Counted from the stretch's first letter, positions 27,258 through 36,305 are shown. The stretch is 64,000 nucleotides of DNA from Breznakiella homolactica (GCF_016616095.2 NZ_CP067089.2:186001-250000); one strand, 5' to 3'. Numbers and translations: made by a program. Notes: generated by a model not told the origin, from the sequence alone.

Positions 27258-27278
27258 AGGCTATTATAGTGTAACCGC

Positions 27279-28139
27279 CTACTGGAGAAGTTGCAAGACC
27301 GACGTTGATCTTTGGTTTGCCTGGGCAAGCATGGCAGTCCCGGACTGGACAAGAATCTGATCCCGCATGTACTCAACCATCTGGTTGGCCATATTGGTAT
27401 CCCTGATCCTCGATTCGGATGCCTGCATGTTCTCCGCGCCCACATCGAGACCGACAATGGCGTGTTCCAGACGGTTCTGGTACGCGCCGAGGTCCGCCCG
27501 CTGCTTGTTGATGATCTTCAGGGCCGTATCAAGCACACCGATTGCCCGGTTTGCTTCTTCCGGCGTTTCCAGTGAAACGAAGGTCTGGTCACCGACATTG
27601 CGGATACCGAGGCCCGCGGAAGTCATGGTATGGATAAATACCTGTTCCCGCTGGTCCATGTTGGCGCCGATATGGAACCACATAGAACCGGTAACCATGT
27701 TTTCGCCGGTGGGCCGGGCAAAGCGGCCGGTGAGCATGTTCATGCCATTGAACTGGGCATGGCTCGCGATCCGGTCGACTTCGTCGACAAGCTGGGAAAC
27801 TTCAACCTGGATCTGCATCCGGTCTTCATCGGAGTAGATACCGTTGGAAGCCTGTACCGCCAGTTCCCGGATTCTCTGGATGATATCCTGGGTTTCCTGG
27901 AGATAGCCTTCTGAGGTCTGGATGAAGGAGATACCGTTTGCGGCGTTGGCCGATGCCTGGTTTAACCCCCGGATCTGGCTCCGCATTTTTTCGGAGACCG
28001 CGAGTCCTGAAGCGTCATCGCCGGCACGGTTGATACGGAGTCCGGAGGAAAGCTTTTCCATGGACTTGGTAAGGTGGCTCTGGGTCACCTTGAGGGACCT
28101 GTCTGCGAACATAGCGCTCAGGTTGTGGTTGATGATCAT
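27279..28139 (-). CDS. flaB: Flagellin FlaB (second gene)
   Basis: 286-residue core flagellin, paralogue of the product at 26080-26934. It begins [20 protein letters not shown] and ends [20 protein letters not shown] followed by [14 protein letters not shown] short internal region around residue 135 ([20 protein letters not shown]) differs most from the other copy. AAGGAGGA places the start at 28139. It has its own sigma-28-type promoter and a long leader with two tandem ACGGA-loop hairpins. Confidence 0.96.
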   Translation of the reverse strand: MIINHNLSAMFADRSLKVTQSHLTKSMEKLSSGLRINRAGDDASGLAVSEKMRSQIRGLNQASANAANGISFIQTSEGYLQETQDIIQRIRELAVQASNGIYSDEDRMQIQVEVSQLVDEVDRIASHAQFNGMNMLTGRFARPTGENMVTGSMWFHIGANMDQREQVFIHTMTSAGLGIRNVGDQTFVSLETPEEANRAIGVLDTALKIINKQRADLGAYQNRLEHAIVGLDVGAENMQASESRIRDTNMANQMVEYMRDQILVQSGTAMLAQANQRSTSVLQLLQ

Positions 28140-28162
28140 GTCATCCTCCTTGATAACTGTTT

Positions 28163-28310
28163 CCGGACACATCCGTGCGTCCGGCGGAAGCATCCGTGCT
28201 TCCGCAGTAGGCATTGCTGCCTGGGTTGTGCGGTGTATCTTCCCGGAGAAAACTACCCCCGGTTCCGGAAAAGAGGGGTCCGCGGCCGCCTTTTTTCCCG
28301 GTGAAGATAC
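28163..28310 (-). promoter_or_regulatory. Structured leader of flaB (second gene) with two tandem CsrA-type hairpins
   Basis: Reading toward the gene: an outer stem GTATCTTC (28310-28303) with GAAGATAC (28242-28235) encloses a long hairpin (CCGGGAAAAAAGG / CCTCTTTTCCGG). Then come AGGCA-GCAA-TGCCT (GNRA tetraloop, 28209-28222), GCGGAAGCA-CGGA-TGCTTCCGC (28185-28204) and CCGGACGCA-CGGA-TGTGTCCGG (28163-28184). The last two both present ACGGA and end 11 nt before AAGGAGGA. I recall a termite-gut 'Termite-flg' RNA upstream of flagellar genes; whether this is it cannot be checked here. Confidence 0.65.
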
Positions 28311-28323
28311 CTACACAGTTAGT

Positions 28324-28351
28324 TTTTCGGCATATAGCCGTTAATTCTTTA
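28324..28351 (-). promoter_or_regulatory. Sigma-28 (FliA-type) promoter of flaB (second gene)
   Basis: Minus strand: TAAA (28351-28348), 16-bp spacer, GCCGAAAA (28331-28324). Spacing matches the flgN promoter. Predicted transcript has a leader of about 175 nt. Confidence 0.7.
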
Positions 28352-28372
28352 GCTTTTTTTCATTCTTTTTGA

Positions 28373-28774
28373 TTATTTTTCCATTTCCGTAATATCCAGT
28401 TTTTCCAGGGCCTTTTCCAGCGCTTTTATCCTGAATCCTTCGTAATTCAGCGGTCCCCGGAGGTGTTCCAGTATACGATGGTTTTTTCCGTACTGTTCCG
28501 CCAGAATCCAGTCTCCCAGGATGGAACTTTCCATATTTATGGTATAAACCGGTTCCGTTTTTCCCTTGGGGAAGAAGAGCAGCCGGTATCGGCAGGTTGA
28601 AAAGGGTGAATTCCGGTGTTCAGCGCTTTTCTGCGCCCTAAAGAGGGTGTTTTCCGCGTGAGGGAGACCTTTTTCCGGTCCAACCGCTGCCACAGCCCAG
28701 GAGTTAAGCTCGAACCGTTCCAGGGTTCCCAGGACGAGCTGCGCCCGCCATGCCAGATCCTGAACTGGTTCCAT
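28373..28774 (-). CDS. Hypothetical protein
   Basis: 133-residue soluble protein beginning MEPVQDLAWRAQLVLGTLER. It has mixed alpha/beta character, with RLLFFPKGKTEPVYTINMES in the middle and a Lys-rich helical end (ALEKALEKLDITEMEK). No signal peptide or recognised domain is visible. It is convergent with nothing and lies just upstream of the flaB promoter in the same direction, so read-through into flaB is possible. Confidence 0.6.
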   Translation of the reverse strand: MEPVQDLAWRAQLVLGTLERFELNSWAVAAVGPEKGLPHAENTLFRAQKSAEHRNSPFSTCRYRLLFFPKGKTEPVYTINMESSILGDWILAEQYGKNHRILEHLRGPLNYEGFRIKALEKALEKLDITEMEK

Positions 28775-28967
28775 AGGTCTATACTATACCACGAAAGGCT
28801 TTGACAAGCCAGGTAAAATAATATATACATAATTTTCCGCTATTTTCAATTATGCTCAAATAGCTGCGAAATCTTCAAAAAAACCGAAAAATACCGGCGA
28901 ATCGTATAATCTCCCGGATAACGATTCCGGATACACAAGAAATTGAATGTTTAAGAGGAATTTTACC

Positions 28968-30377
28968 ATGGACACAACGGAAGTACGGCCGACAGAAAAT
29001 AAAATGGGGACCATGCCGGTTAACCGGCTGCTTATATCCATGTCTCTCCCCATGGTTGTGGCCATGGTAATCCAGGCTCTGTATAATATTGTGGACAGCC
29101 TTTTTGTTGCCCGCCTGGGCGAGGACGCCCTTACGGCGGTTTCCCTGGCATTTCCCATCCAGAATGCCATGATTGCCATCGCCACCGGCACCGGGGTGGG
29201 GATCAACGCGCTGCTGTCCAAAAGCCTGGGGGAAAAAAACTTCAAGGAGGCCAACCGGACCGCCAACAACGGGATTTTTCTCGGTTTCCTGAGCTATCTC
29301 CTGTTCTTAGTGTTCGGACTCATAGGTTCCCGGTGGTTTTTTGCCATTCAGACCGATATCGGCCCGATCGTTGATTACGGGTTTGACTATCTGTTTATCA
29401 TTACCGTGGCGGGATTCGGGGTTTTCGGGCAGATAACCTTTGACCGGCTTCTCCAGGCCACCGGAAGGTCCTTTTATACCATGCTTACCCAGGGAACCGG
29501 GGCAATTATCAATATAATCCTGGATCCGATTTTTATTTTCGGCCTCTTCGGGTTTCCCGCCCTGGGCGTTAAGGGCGCTGCCCTGGCCACGGTAATAGGG
29601 CAGTGGATCGCCATGGCCCTGTCAATTATTTTCAACCTGCGTTTTAACCACGATATACGGATCAGCCTGAAAGGGTTCAGGCCCAATCTTTTCACGATCA
29701 AAGGGATATATTCCGTCGGTGTTCCCTCTATAATTATGGCCAGTATCGGGTCGGTGATGAATTTCGGGGTAAATAAAATACTTCTGGCCCTCTCATCCAC
29801 CGCCGCCGCGGTATTCGGGGTGTACTATAAGCTCCAGAGTTTTATCTTTATGCCGGTTTTCGGCATAAACAACGGGCTGGTGCCGATTATCGCCTACAAT
29901 TTCGGGGCGCGGAAAAAAGACCGGATAAAAAAGAGTATTATCTGCGGGTTTGCCTATGCCACGGCTATCATGGTCTTGGGATTCCTGATTTTCCAGATAT
30001 TTCCCGCCCGGCTGCTGGCGCTGTTTAACGCTTCTGACACGATGATTGAAATAGGGGTACGGGCGCTTCGGGTTATCAGCATCAGCTTTATCGGCGCTGG
30101 ATTCTGCATTATAACCAGCACAGTGCTGCAGGCGCTGTTCAACAGCAAGCTCAGTATGTTCGTATCTATTGCCCGTCAGCTGGTGGTGCTCCTGCCCGCG
30201 GCGTTTATCCTGTCCGAAATCGGAGGGCTCCGTCTCGTGTGGTGGTCTTTTCCGATTGCGGAGATAGCGTCGGTCTGTCTTTCCGCCGTGTTTCTGAGGA
30301 AGGTTTACAATAAGGAAGTCAGGCACCTTTCTCCGGACTGGGCCGAGACCCCTATTTATCCGGAAAGCCGCCCGTAG
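28968..30377 (+). CDS. MATE family efflux transporter
   Basis: 469-residue inner-membrane antiporter with about 12 transmembrane segments. The N-terminal NRLLISMSLPMVVAMVIQAL and YNIVDSLFVARLGEDALTAV are typical of the MATE family, and the half-molecule repeat is seen near residue 240 (KGIYSVGVPSIIMASIGSVM). It exports drugs or metabolites using Na+ or H+. The start at 28968 is preferred because AGAGGA precedes it; an ATG seven codons upstream lacks one. Confidence 0.92.
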   Translation: MDTTEVRPTENKMGTMPVNRLLISMSLPMVVAMVIQALYNIVDSLFVARLGEDALTAVSLAFPIQNAMIAIATGTGVGINALLSKSLGEKNFKEANRTANNGIFLGFLSYLLFLVFGLIGSRWFFAIQTDIGPIVDYGFDYLFIITVAGFGVFGQITFDRLLQATGRSFYTMLTQGTGAIINIILDPIFIFGLFGFPALGVKGAALATVIGQWIAMALSIIFNLRFNHDIRISLKGFRPNLFTIKGIYSVGVPSIIMASIGSVMNFGVNKILLALSSTAAAVFGVYYKLQSFIFMPVFGINNGLVPIIAYNFGARKKDRIKKSIICGFAYATAIMVLGFLIFQIFPARLLALFNASDTMIEIGVRALRVISISFIGAGFCIITSTVLQALFNSKLSMFVSIARQLVVLLPAAFILSEIGGLRLVWWSFPIAEIASVCLSAVFLRKVYNKEVRHLSPDWAETPIYPESRP

Positions 30378-30393
30378 CGGGTTTTTGAAGGGT

Positions 30394-30423
30394 AACCGGG
30401 AAAACAGCCGCTTTCCCGGTTTT
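30394..30423. terminator. Terminator between convergent MATE and GAPDH genes
   Basis: Stem AACCGGGAAA / TTTCCCGGTT with an 8-9 nt loop and a short T/C run on the plus side, between two convergent stops. Confidence 0.6.
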
Positions 30424-30431
30424 CCGGACAG

Positions 30432-31865
30432 TTATTTAGGAATATTTATCAGGGGCCTTCTCGGGCCGGTGTTGACAATACTCATCGGTTTCTGGGCGTT
30501 TTTAGCCGCCGGCTTGCGGGCGGCGGGTTTGGCCGTCATAGGTTTTTTAGCCGCCGCCGGCTTCGCTTTAGCGGCGGGAGACGGTTTTTTCGCGGCGGGC
30601 TTTTTGGCCGCCGGTTTCTTAGCTGCCGCCGGCTTCGCTTTAGCCGCTGGGACCGCTTTTTTCGCGGCGGGTTTTTTGGGCGCCGGTTTTTTAGCCGCCG
30701 CCGGCTTCGGTTTCGCCGCGGGAGACGGTTTTTTCGCGGCGGGCTTTTTAGCCGCCGGTTTTTTGGCCGTGCCGGCCTTCTTCATGGCGCTGTCTTTAGC
30801 GGTTACCGGTTTTTTGCCGCCCTTTGCCGCGGGGGCCTTTGCGGCTCCGGGTTTCAGTTCGGCAAAATACTTGATGGTTTTGACCATCTGGGTGGTGTAG
30901 GACGACTCATTGTCGTACCACGCGACGGTCTGGACCTGGAACAGGTCGTTCCCCAGGGGAAGAACCAGGGTTTGGGTGGCGTCAAAGAGCGATCCGAAGG
31001 TCATCCCGACAATGTCGGAGGATACGATTTCCTCATCATTGTATCCGTAATTTTTCGATGCCTTCTTCTTCATCCACTCATTGATGCTCTTGGTGGTGAT
31101 ATTCTTGCCTTTCACCGCCGCTACAAGGATGGTGGTCGATCCGGTGGGAACCGGGACACGCTGGGCGGCTCCGGTGAGCTTTCCGTTTATCTCTGGGATA
31201 ACCAGGCCGATTGCCTTGGCGGCTCCGGTGGCTACCGGCGCGATATTGGCCGCCCCTGCCCGGGACCGGCGGAATACGCCCTTGCGGTTGGGCGCGTCGA
31301 GGATTGACTGTTCCCCGGTATAGGCGTGGACCGTTACCATGATGCCGCTCTGAATGGGCGCGTATTTGTTCAGCGCGTCGGCCATGAGGGCCAGACAGTT
31401 GGTAGTGCAGGACGCGGTGGAGATAATCGTGTCCGTGGATTTCAGAATCCTTTCATTTACCCCGAATACCACCGTGGGAAGGTTATCCCCGGCGGGAGCG
31501 GAAATCACGACTTTTTTTGCCCCGGCTTTTATATGGGCCTGGGCTTTGTCTTTTGACGTGTAGAATCCGGTGCATTCCAGGACCACGTCCACGCTGTGTT
31601 TTTTCCACGGAAGTTTTGCTGCGTCCGTTTCGGCGTAAATTTTAATTTTCTTGCCACGGACGGTAATGGAATCGGGGCCGGCCTTTACCGTATTTGCATA
31701 CTGGTACTTGCCCTGGGTCGTATCGTATTTTAAAAGATACGCCAGCATTTCGGGCTTGGTTATATCGTTGATTGCCACAATCTCATAACCCTTGGCACCG
31801 AACATCTGTCTGAAAGCCAGCCGTCCGATACGGCCGAATCCATTGATTGCTACTCGTACTGCCAT
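30432..31865 (-). CDS. gap: Glyceraldehyde-3-phosphate dehydrogenase with a long Ala/Lys/Pro-rich tail
   Basis: Glycolytic NAD-dependent enzyme. Residues 1-338 are a complete GAPDH: NAD site AINGFGRIGRLAFRQ, catalytic Cys153 in STASCTTNC, His180, and WYDNESSYTTQMV. Residues 339-477 (139 residues) are an added tail of KPAAKK-type repeats, three units of roughly 24 residues built from PAAK-KPAAAKKPA-KKPAAKK, like a histone H1 tail. The tail lies at DNA 30435-30851 and is a GC-rich tandem repeat. GAPDH normally ends near residue 335. The tail may bind nucleic acid, membranes or the cytoskeleton; that is inference. AGAGG precedes the ATG. Confidence 0.95.
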   Translation of the reverse strand: MAVRVAINGFGRIGRLAFRQMFGAKGYEIVAINDITKPEMLAYLLKYDTTQGKYQYANTVKAGPDSITVRGKKIKIYAETDAAKLPWKKHSVDVVLECTGFYTSKDKAQAHIKAGAKKVVISAPAGDNLPTVVFGVNERILKSTDTIISTASCTTNCLALMADALNKYAPIQSGIMVTVHAYTGEQSILDAPNRKGVFRRSRAGAANIAPVATGAAKAIGLVIPEINGKLTGAAQRVPVPTGSTTILVAAVKGKNITTKSINEWMKKKASKNYGYNDEEIVSSDIVGMTFGSLFDATQTLVLPLGNDLFQVQTVAWYDNESSYTTQMVKTIKYFAELKPGAAKAPAAKGGKKPVTAKDSAMKKAGTAKKPAAKKPAAKKPSPAAKPKPAAAKKPAPKKPAAKKAVPAAKAKPAAAKKPAAKKPAAKKPSPAAKAKPAAAKKPMTAKPAARKPAAKNAQKPMSIVNTGPRRPLINIPK

Positions 31866-32052
31866 GTAATTACCTCTTTTACTTTAGGTTTTTAATAATA
31901 TTGGGATCGTGAAAAACAAACACGTCCCATAATTCAAGTATAGAACAGTTTTTATCTGTTTGCAGTTTTTTGAGAAAAAAATACTATATTTATGAGTAAT
32001 TCAATGGGTTTTTTATTAATTCTGTAATTAAAATATTAAATTTGCAGGAAAA

Positions 32053-34329
32053 TCAGCCCATGGACCCCGAAATTAGCGCGCTTTTCCACTGCCAGAGAAT
32101 GGGACCCTGTTTCGCCCGTTCTTCCAGGGCTTTTTTTATTTTTTCAAAAGCGGCGCTGCCTATTTTTTTATGTATAAAGGAACCCCAGCTTGATTTCTCC
32201 GTGTCGAACCACAGCGAAAGATCCCGTTCTCCCAGGAGGCGTTCTTCTTTCTGGTCAATGAGTTCCACTGCGGTTTCAAAGCCGGCAGTCCGGAACGCCG
32301 ACGCCAGGTCTTCCGGTTCCCAGGTCCAGCGGCGGGCGCCTCCGGTTTCATCGGCTTCCTCCGCCGGTCCGGCGGCGCCGAAAAAGGCATCCTCCGCTTC
32401 CCTGAGCAATGCGGCGGTATCCTCGTCAAGGCTGCCTTCGCTCCGGAGAATCCGGGAAATCCGTTCCCCGAGCCGGGGCGGCGATTTGAGGATGACCACC
32501 GCTCCTTCCCCGGAAAGCAGTTTCTTCGCCCGGAGGGCAAATTCAGAAAAAACTTCCCCGGGAGTATCCGTGCCGAATCCTTTCCGCCAGGGTTCCCGGG
32601 CGAGAATCCGGTCAAAGGTTCCGGAAGAAAACCACTCCGCCGCTTCATCCGGCAGGGGCAGGCCGGTTCCCGGGTAAACCGCGATTTCGGGCTGTTCCGT
32701 CTGGTCGAGAACCGCGGCGTACCGGAGGAGGGCATCCCTGGCGGTTTCGCTGTCCACCATGGCCGCGGTCAGGCCCTCGGGGGTGCGCCGGAGGGCTTCC
32801 CAGAGCAGCAGGCCGTCATTGGCCGCAGGAATAAGGATTCTGTGGTGCCGCACAATGGGGCACTTGTTTATAACCGCGTCGCGGTCGGAGAGGAGCAGGC
32901 CGCTTCGTCCCGATTCAAGCCGTTTGAACCAGCCTTCCTTTCCCTTTGACGACGCGGACCAGGAAAGGAACTCACCGTCCGCCCGGGTATCGCCCAGAAC
33001 CGTGGCTGCCTGGAGTTCCCGTTTTCTGAGAACCTCATCCCGGATTTTCCCCTCGTATCCCACCACCGAGGGAATATAAAATGCCTTGCCCCGCAGGGCG
33101 GAGGGGAGGTACTGCTGGGCGGCCCAATGATCGCGGTAGGCGTGGGGGTATACATAACCGTCTCCGTGGCCGAACCCTTCCTTGTCGCGGCTGGCGTCCC
33201 TGAGATGGTTCGGGACTTCCGCGTCCTCCCGGTCCACTTCCTTCAACGCGTCAAAGAACGCCATGGCGGTGTTGGACTTCGGCGCCGTGGCCAGGTACAG
33301 CACGGCGTGGGCCAGGGGAAAATTACCCTCGGGGAATCCGATCCGCTCAAAGGCTTCGGCGCAGGAAATAACCACCGTAATGGCATTGGGGTCCGCCATG
33401 CCCACGTCTTCGCCGGCGAGGATTATCATACGCCGGAAGATAAATGAAGGATCTTCCCCGGCGCGGACCATTTTCGCGAGCCAGTACAGGGCGGCGTCGG
33501 GGTCGCTTCCCCGGATGCTTTTGATAAACGCGCTTATGGTATCGAAATGGTAATCCCCGTCCCGGTCATACAGCACCGCCCGGCGCTGGATGCTTTCCTC
33601 GGCGGCCTCAAAGGACACGGCGATTTCCGAACCCTCCGGGGGCGGCCACGACTGCGGACTGGTTTCTACCGCCAGTTCCAGGGCGTTGAGCAGGCTTCTG
33701 GCGTCGCCTCCGGCGACTTCCACCAGATGCTCCAGAGCTCCCGGGGCAAAGATAACCTTCCATTTTCCATATCCCCGTTCCGCGTCGGCTAACGTCCTGA
33801 GGGCGGTCTCCAGCAGATCCGCGGAAGCTAGGGGTTTCAGCTGAAAAATCCGGCTCCGGCTTACCAGGGCCCGGTTTACTTCAAAAAAAGGGTTTTCCGT
33901 GGTCGCTCCGACGAGGATTACGGTACCGTTTTCCACCCAGGGAAGCAGTGCGTCCTGCTGGGCTTTGTTCCAGCGGTGGACCTCATCCACAAACAGGATA
34001 GTCCGCTTGCCGTAGAGCCGCTGCCGTTCGTCGGAACGGTCTATGGCTTCCCGAATATCCTTGATTCCCGCGAGGACCGCGTTGAGGCTTTCGAAATATC
34101 CCCTGGTGGTGTTGGCGATTACCCGGGCCAGGCTTGTTTTGCCCGTTCCCGGGGGGCCGTAGAAAATTACCGATGAGAGCCGATCCGCCTGGATTGCCCG
34201 CCGGAGGAGTCTCCCGGGGCCGACAATGTGGTCCTGGCCTATTACGTCATCCAGGGTTCTTGGCCGCATCCGGTCCGCCAGGGGCCCCTGGGGCGGCCCC
34301 GAACCCTGGGCGCTGAAGAGTTCACTCAT
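32053..34329 (-). CDS. rarA: RarA (MgsA) replication-recombination ATPase fused to a C-terminal domain
   Basis: 758-residue protein. Residues 1-430 are RarA: RPRTLDDVIGQDHIVGPG, Walker [15 protein letters not shown] near 56, Walker B ILFVDEVHRWNK, sensor GATTENPFFEVN, and the oligomerisation region ending GHGDGYVYPHAYRDHWAAQQ. It acts at stalled replication forks. Residues about 440-758 are an extra domain with LLLWEALRRTPEG and VVILKSPPRLGERI, reminiscent of a methyltransferase-like fold. I recall such RarA fusions in other bacteria, so the fusion is rare rather than new. The gene start has only a weak Shine-Dalgarno sequence. Confidence 0.9.
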   Translation of the reverse strand: MSELFSAQGSGPPQGPLADRMRPRTLDDVIGQDHIVGPGRLLRRAIQADRLSSVIFYGPPGTGKTSLARVIANTTRGYFESLNAVLAGIKDIREAIDRSDERQRLYGKRTILFVDEVHRWNKAQQDALLPWVENGTVILVGATTENPFFEVNRALVSRSRIFQLKPLASADLLETALRTLADAERGYGKWKVIFAPGALEHLVEVAGGDARSLLNALELAVETSPQSWPPPEGSEIAVSFEAAEESIQRRAVLYDRDGDYHFDTISAFIKSIRGSDPDAALYWLAKMVRAGEDPSFIFRRMIILAGEDVGMADPNAITVVISCAEAFERIGFPEGNFPLAHAVLYLATAPKSNTAMAFFDALKEVDREDAEVPNHLRDASRDKEGFGHGDGYVYPHAYRDHWAAQQYLPSALRGKAFYIPSVVGYEGKIRDEVLRKRELQAATVLGDTRADGEFLSWSASSKGKEGWFKRLESGRSGLLLSDRDAVINKCPIVRHHRILIPAANDGLLLWEALRRTPEGLTAAMVDSETARDALLRYAAVLDQTEQPEIAVYPGTGLPLPDEAAEWFSSGTFDRILAREPWRKGFGTDTPGEVFSEFALRAKKLLSGEGAVVILKSPPRLGERISRILRSEGSLDEDTAALLREAEDAFFGAAGPAEEADETGGARRWTWEPEDLASAFRTAGFETAVELIDQKEERLLGERDLSLWFDTEKSSWGSFIHKKIGSAAFEKIKKALEERAKQGPILWQWKSALISGSMG

Positions 34330-34365
34330 CCTGTCCGCCGGCCCGGAGAGCCGCCCGCCGAAGGG

Positions 34366-35511
34366 TTATTCCTCAGCATTCCATTCTTCATCCCGGTACG
34401 ACCAGAGCCCGTCTTTCTGGGTTGAGGCAAAGAGCGTCTGTTCGGGATCGATGGCGAAGGGGGTCTGCATAAGGCTCCGTACCACGTGCCGGCCCAGGGT
34501 CGACCGGTACCGGGATCTGTTGGTAACCGTGGATGCATCCTCGCCGGGTTCCCGTAAAGTATAATCCGACAATTCCCCGGTACTGGTAAGAAGCATCTCG
34601 CGGTAACCGTAGGTGTAAGAACCGCTTTGGTAATCAATTCCCAGAAGCAGCAGATGCGTTCCGTTCTTTTCCCAGAGGGCAAGGGCTCCGGTAAACTTCA
34701 TGTCGCCTTTGCTGATTTTTTGCGAGAACCCCGCGGTGGTTCCCGCGTATATTTTTTCATCGTTGGTAACCGCAAGAATCGTACCTTGTACGTTTATAAT
34801 CCCGGTAATCAGTTGACTTATATCTGAACCGTCAATAGCCTGGGCCGCTGCCAGACCGGCTGCGCTGGTGGCTGAAAAGATACCCGCATCAAGGATCGAG
34901 ATGTACAAATTTGGTCCTTCTATGGCGGCTCCGGTAAGGCGGCCGTTGGAGCCTAATCCTGTTTTAATCGGAACCAGGGATGTTCCGTTGTCGTACAGAA
35001 TGGCATGGTCGTTGTTTCCGGTGTTCCGGGCTCCGATAAACAGCACCCCCCCTGCCGCGTAGGCTCCCTGCAGCACCGAATACTCGGTGGTATTGGCCAG
35101 GGCAACCCACGTCTGGGCATCGGCGGACTTCCACAGTTTTGTGGACCGGTAATCGGAACCATCCATAGTCAACGCGTATAAATGTGAACCTGTGGTCGCA
35201 ATATCATGGACTTCCCCTTCGGGTTTAACATCCATCTTAGTCCATTCCGGTTTCCCGTTTCCTATGTCTTCATATACATAGAGGTTTTTTCTTCCGACGT
35301 AGAGTTTTGATTGGAATTCCACAATCTGGGAAGGGGCGCCCTTAATGAGCGGTTCCTTGGGTTCAACCTCATTTGAAATTTCATAAAAAATAGGATTCTG
35401 CCCGCACGCCGCAAAACAAAGAACGGCTATGCAGGCCAGGATCAGGAACCGCGCTCCCGGCAGGCGGGGGGATGCCGTTTTCTTATGTGTATGAATTATT
35501 CGTCGGATCAT
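34366..35511 (-). CDS. Lipoprotein of unknown function
   Basis: 381-residue protein with a signal peptide and lipobox (ILACIAVLCFAAC, Cys near residue 28), so it is predicted to be lipid-anchored in the envelope. The body has repeated short beta-strand segments such as LYVGRKNLYVYEDIGNGKP, HLYALTMDGSDYRSTKLWKS and GVLFIGARNTGNNDHAILYD, suggesting a beta-propeller. The start at 35511 is chosen for its AAGGA and because the lipobox then falls at a normal place. It is 11 bp downstream of the outer-membrane barrel gene and probably in its operon. Confidence 0.82.
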   Translation of the reverse strand: MIRRIIHTHKKTASPRLPGARFLILACIAVLCFAACGQNPIFYEISNEVEPKEPLIKGAPSQIVEFQSKLYVGRKNLYVYEDIGNGKPEWTKMDVKPEGEVHDIATTGSHLYALTMDGSDYRSTKLWKSADAQTWVALANTTEYSVLQGAYAAGGVLFIGARNTGNNDHAILYDNGTSLVPIKTGLGSNGRLTGAAIEGPNLYISILDAGIFSATSAAGLAAAQAIDGSDISQLITGIINVQGTILAVTNDEKIYAGTTAGFSQKISKGDMKFTGALALWEKNGTHLLLLGIDYQSGSYTYGYREMLLTSTGELSDYTLREPGEDASTVTNRSRYRSTLGRHVVRSLMQTPFAIDPEQTLFASTQKDGLWSYRDEEWNAEE

Positions 35512-35522
35512 AAGTTTTTTCC

Positions 35523-36161
35523 TTAAAAATGGTATCTGGCGCCCACGGTGATGGTCAGGAAATTGCCGTGTACATTTTCTTCTTTGTTGCTTGTCCACTG
35601 CGGTACATACCACCAAGTGGTATTGAGCCCGAATGACCAGTCGCTGTTAAAGCGCCAGAACACCCCCGCCGAGGGCTTTATGTACATTCCGAAATATCCC
35701 CGGTCGAGGTATTTCTGGGGTGCAACCCCCGCCGCGAGGGTGAGGGGAAATTCAAAGGAATACAGCGTAAACTGGTACGTCGCCCGGATACCGATGGGGA
35801 CAATATAGAGCATGTTTTCACCCAGGGTACTGGAGAACATACCGGATATTTCCCCTCCCACGGCAAAGCGGGAGGAAAAAAAGTAATCGTACGACAAGGT
35901 ACCGGTTCCGCCGAGGCTCACGTTGTTATCTAAAGTTCCGGAATCGCCTACAAAGAAAAGCGGCAGGATTATCCCAAGGGAAATACCGAAAATCTGGTCG
36001 CCCCGGTTGTACATGGGCGTTTGAACCACCGACCAATCCGATTCCAGAGGGCCGCTGTCGTCATCCGATCCCGGAGAATCGGATTCCTGCGCAAAGACAG
36101 GAAGTGTTGTCGCTAAAAACAGCAGCGTCAAAAAAAGAGAAGCCGCCCTTCGCATGGTCAT
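35523..36161 (-). CDS. Outer-membrane beta-barrel protein
   Basis: 212-residue protein with a Sec signal peptide (RAASLFLTLLFLATTLPVFA, about 5-24), an acidic linker (SDSPGSDDDSGPLES) and eight or so amphipathic strands (FGISLGIILPLFFVGDSG, WSFGLNTTWWYVPQW). It ends in Phe after aromatic-alternating residues (TVGARYHF), the usual signal for insertion by BamA. Size fits an eight-stranded barrel. Function is unknown. Confidence 0.8.
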   Translation of the reverse strand: MTMRRAASLFLTLLFLATTLPVFAQESDSPGSDDDSGPLESDWSVVQTPMYNRGDQIFGISLGIILPLFFVGDSGTLDNNVSLGGTGTLSYDYFFSSRFAVGGEISGMFSSTLGENMLYIVPIGIRATYQFTLYSFEFPLTLAAGVAPQKYLDRGYFGMYIKPSAGVFWRFNSDWSFGLNTTWWYVPQWTSNKEENVHGNFLTITVGARYHF

Positions 36162-36253
36162 GCAAATACTCCTATTCTGTTTTCTTTACTATATCTGATG
36201 CTCCGCACCTTTTCAATTACATCGGGAAGGTTTCGATTTTAGAGTCCTTAACT

Positions 36254-36305
36254 GTAAGTTTCTGATGTACGGAAGTAACTAATCCCTTACATCAGAAACA
36301 CTTAC
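36254..36305. repeat. Long inverted repeat between divergent genes
   Basis: GTAAGTTTCTGATGTA (36254-36269) and TACATCAGAAACACTTAC (36288-36305) form a 16-bp stem with a 2-nt bulge around an 18-nt loop. It lies in the 281-bp gap between the divergent outer-membrane barrel and folD genes, in otherwise AT-rich sequence. It could be an operator pair or an RNA hairpin; nothing else is seen in the gap. Confidence 0.6.
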
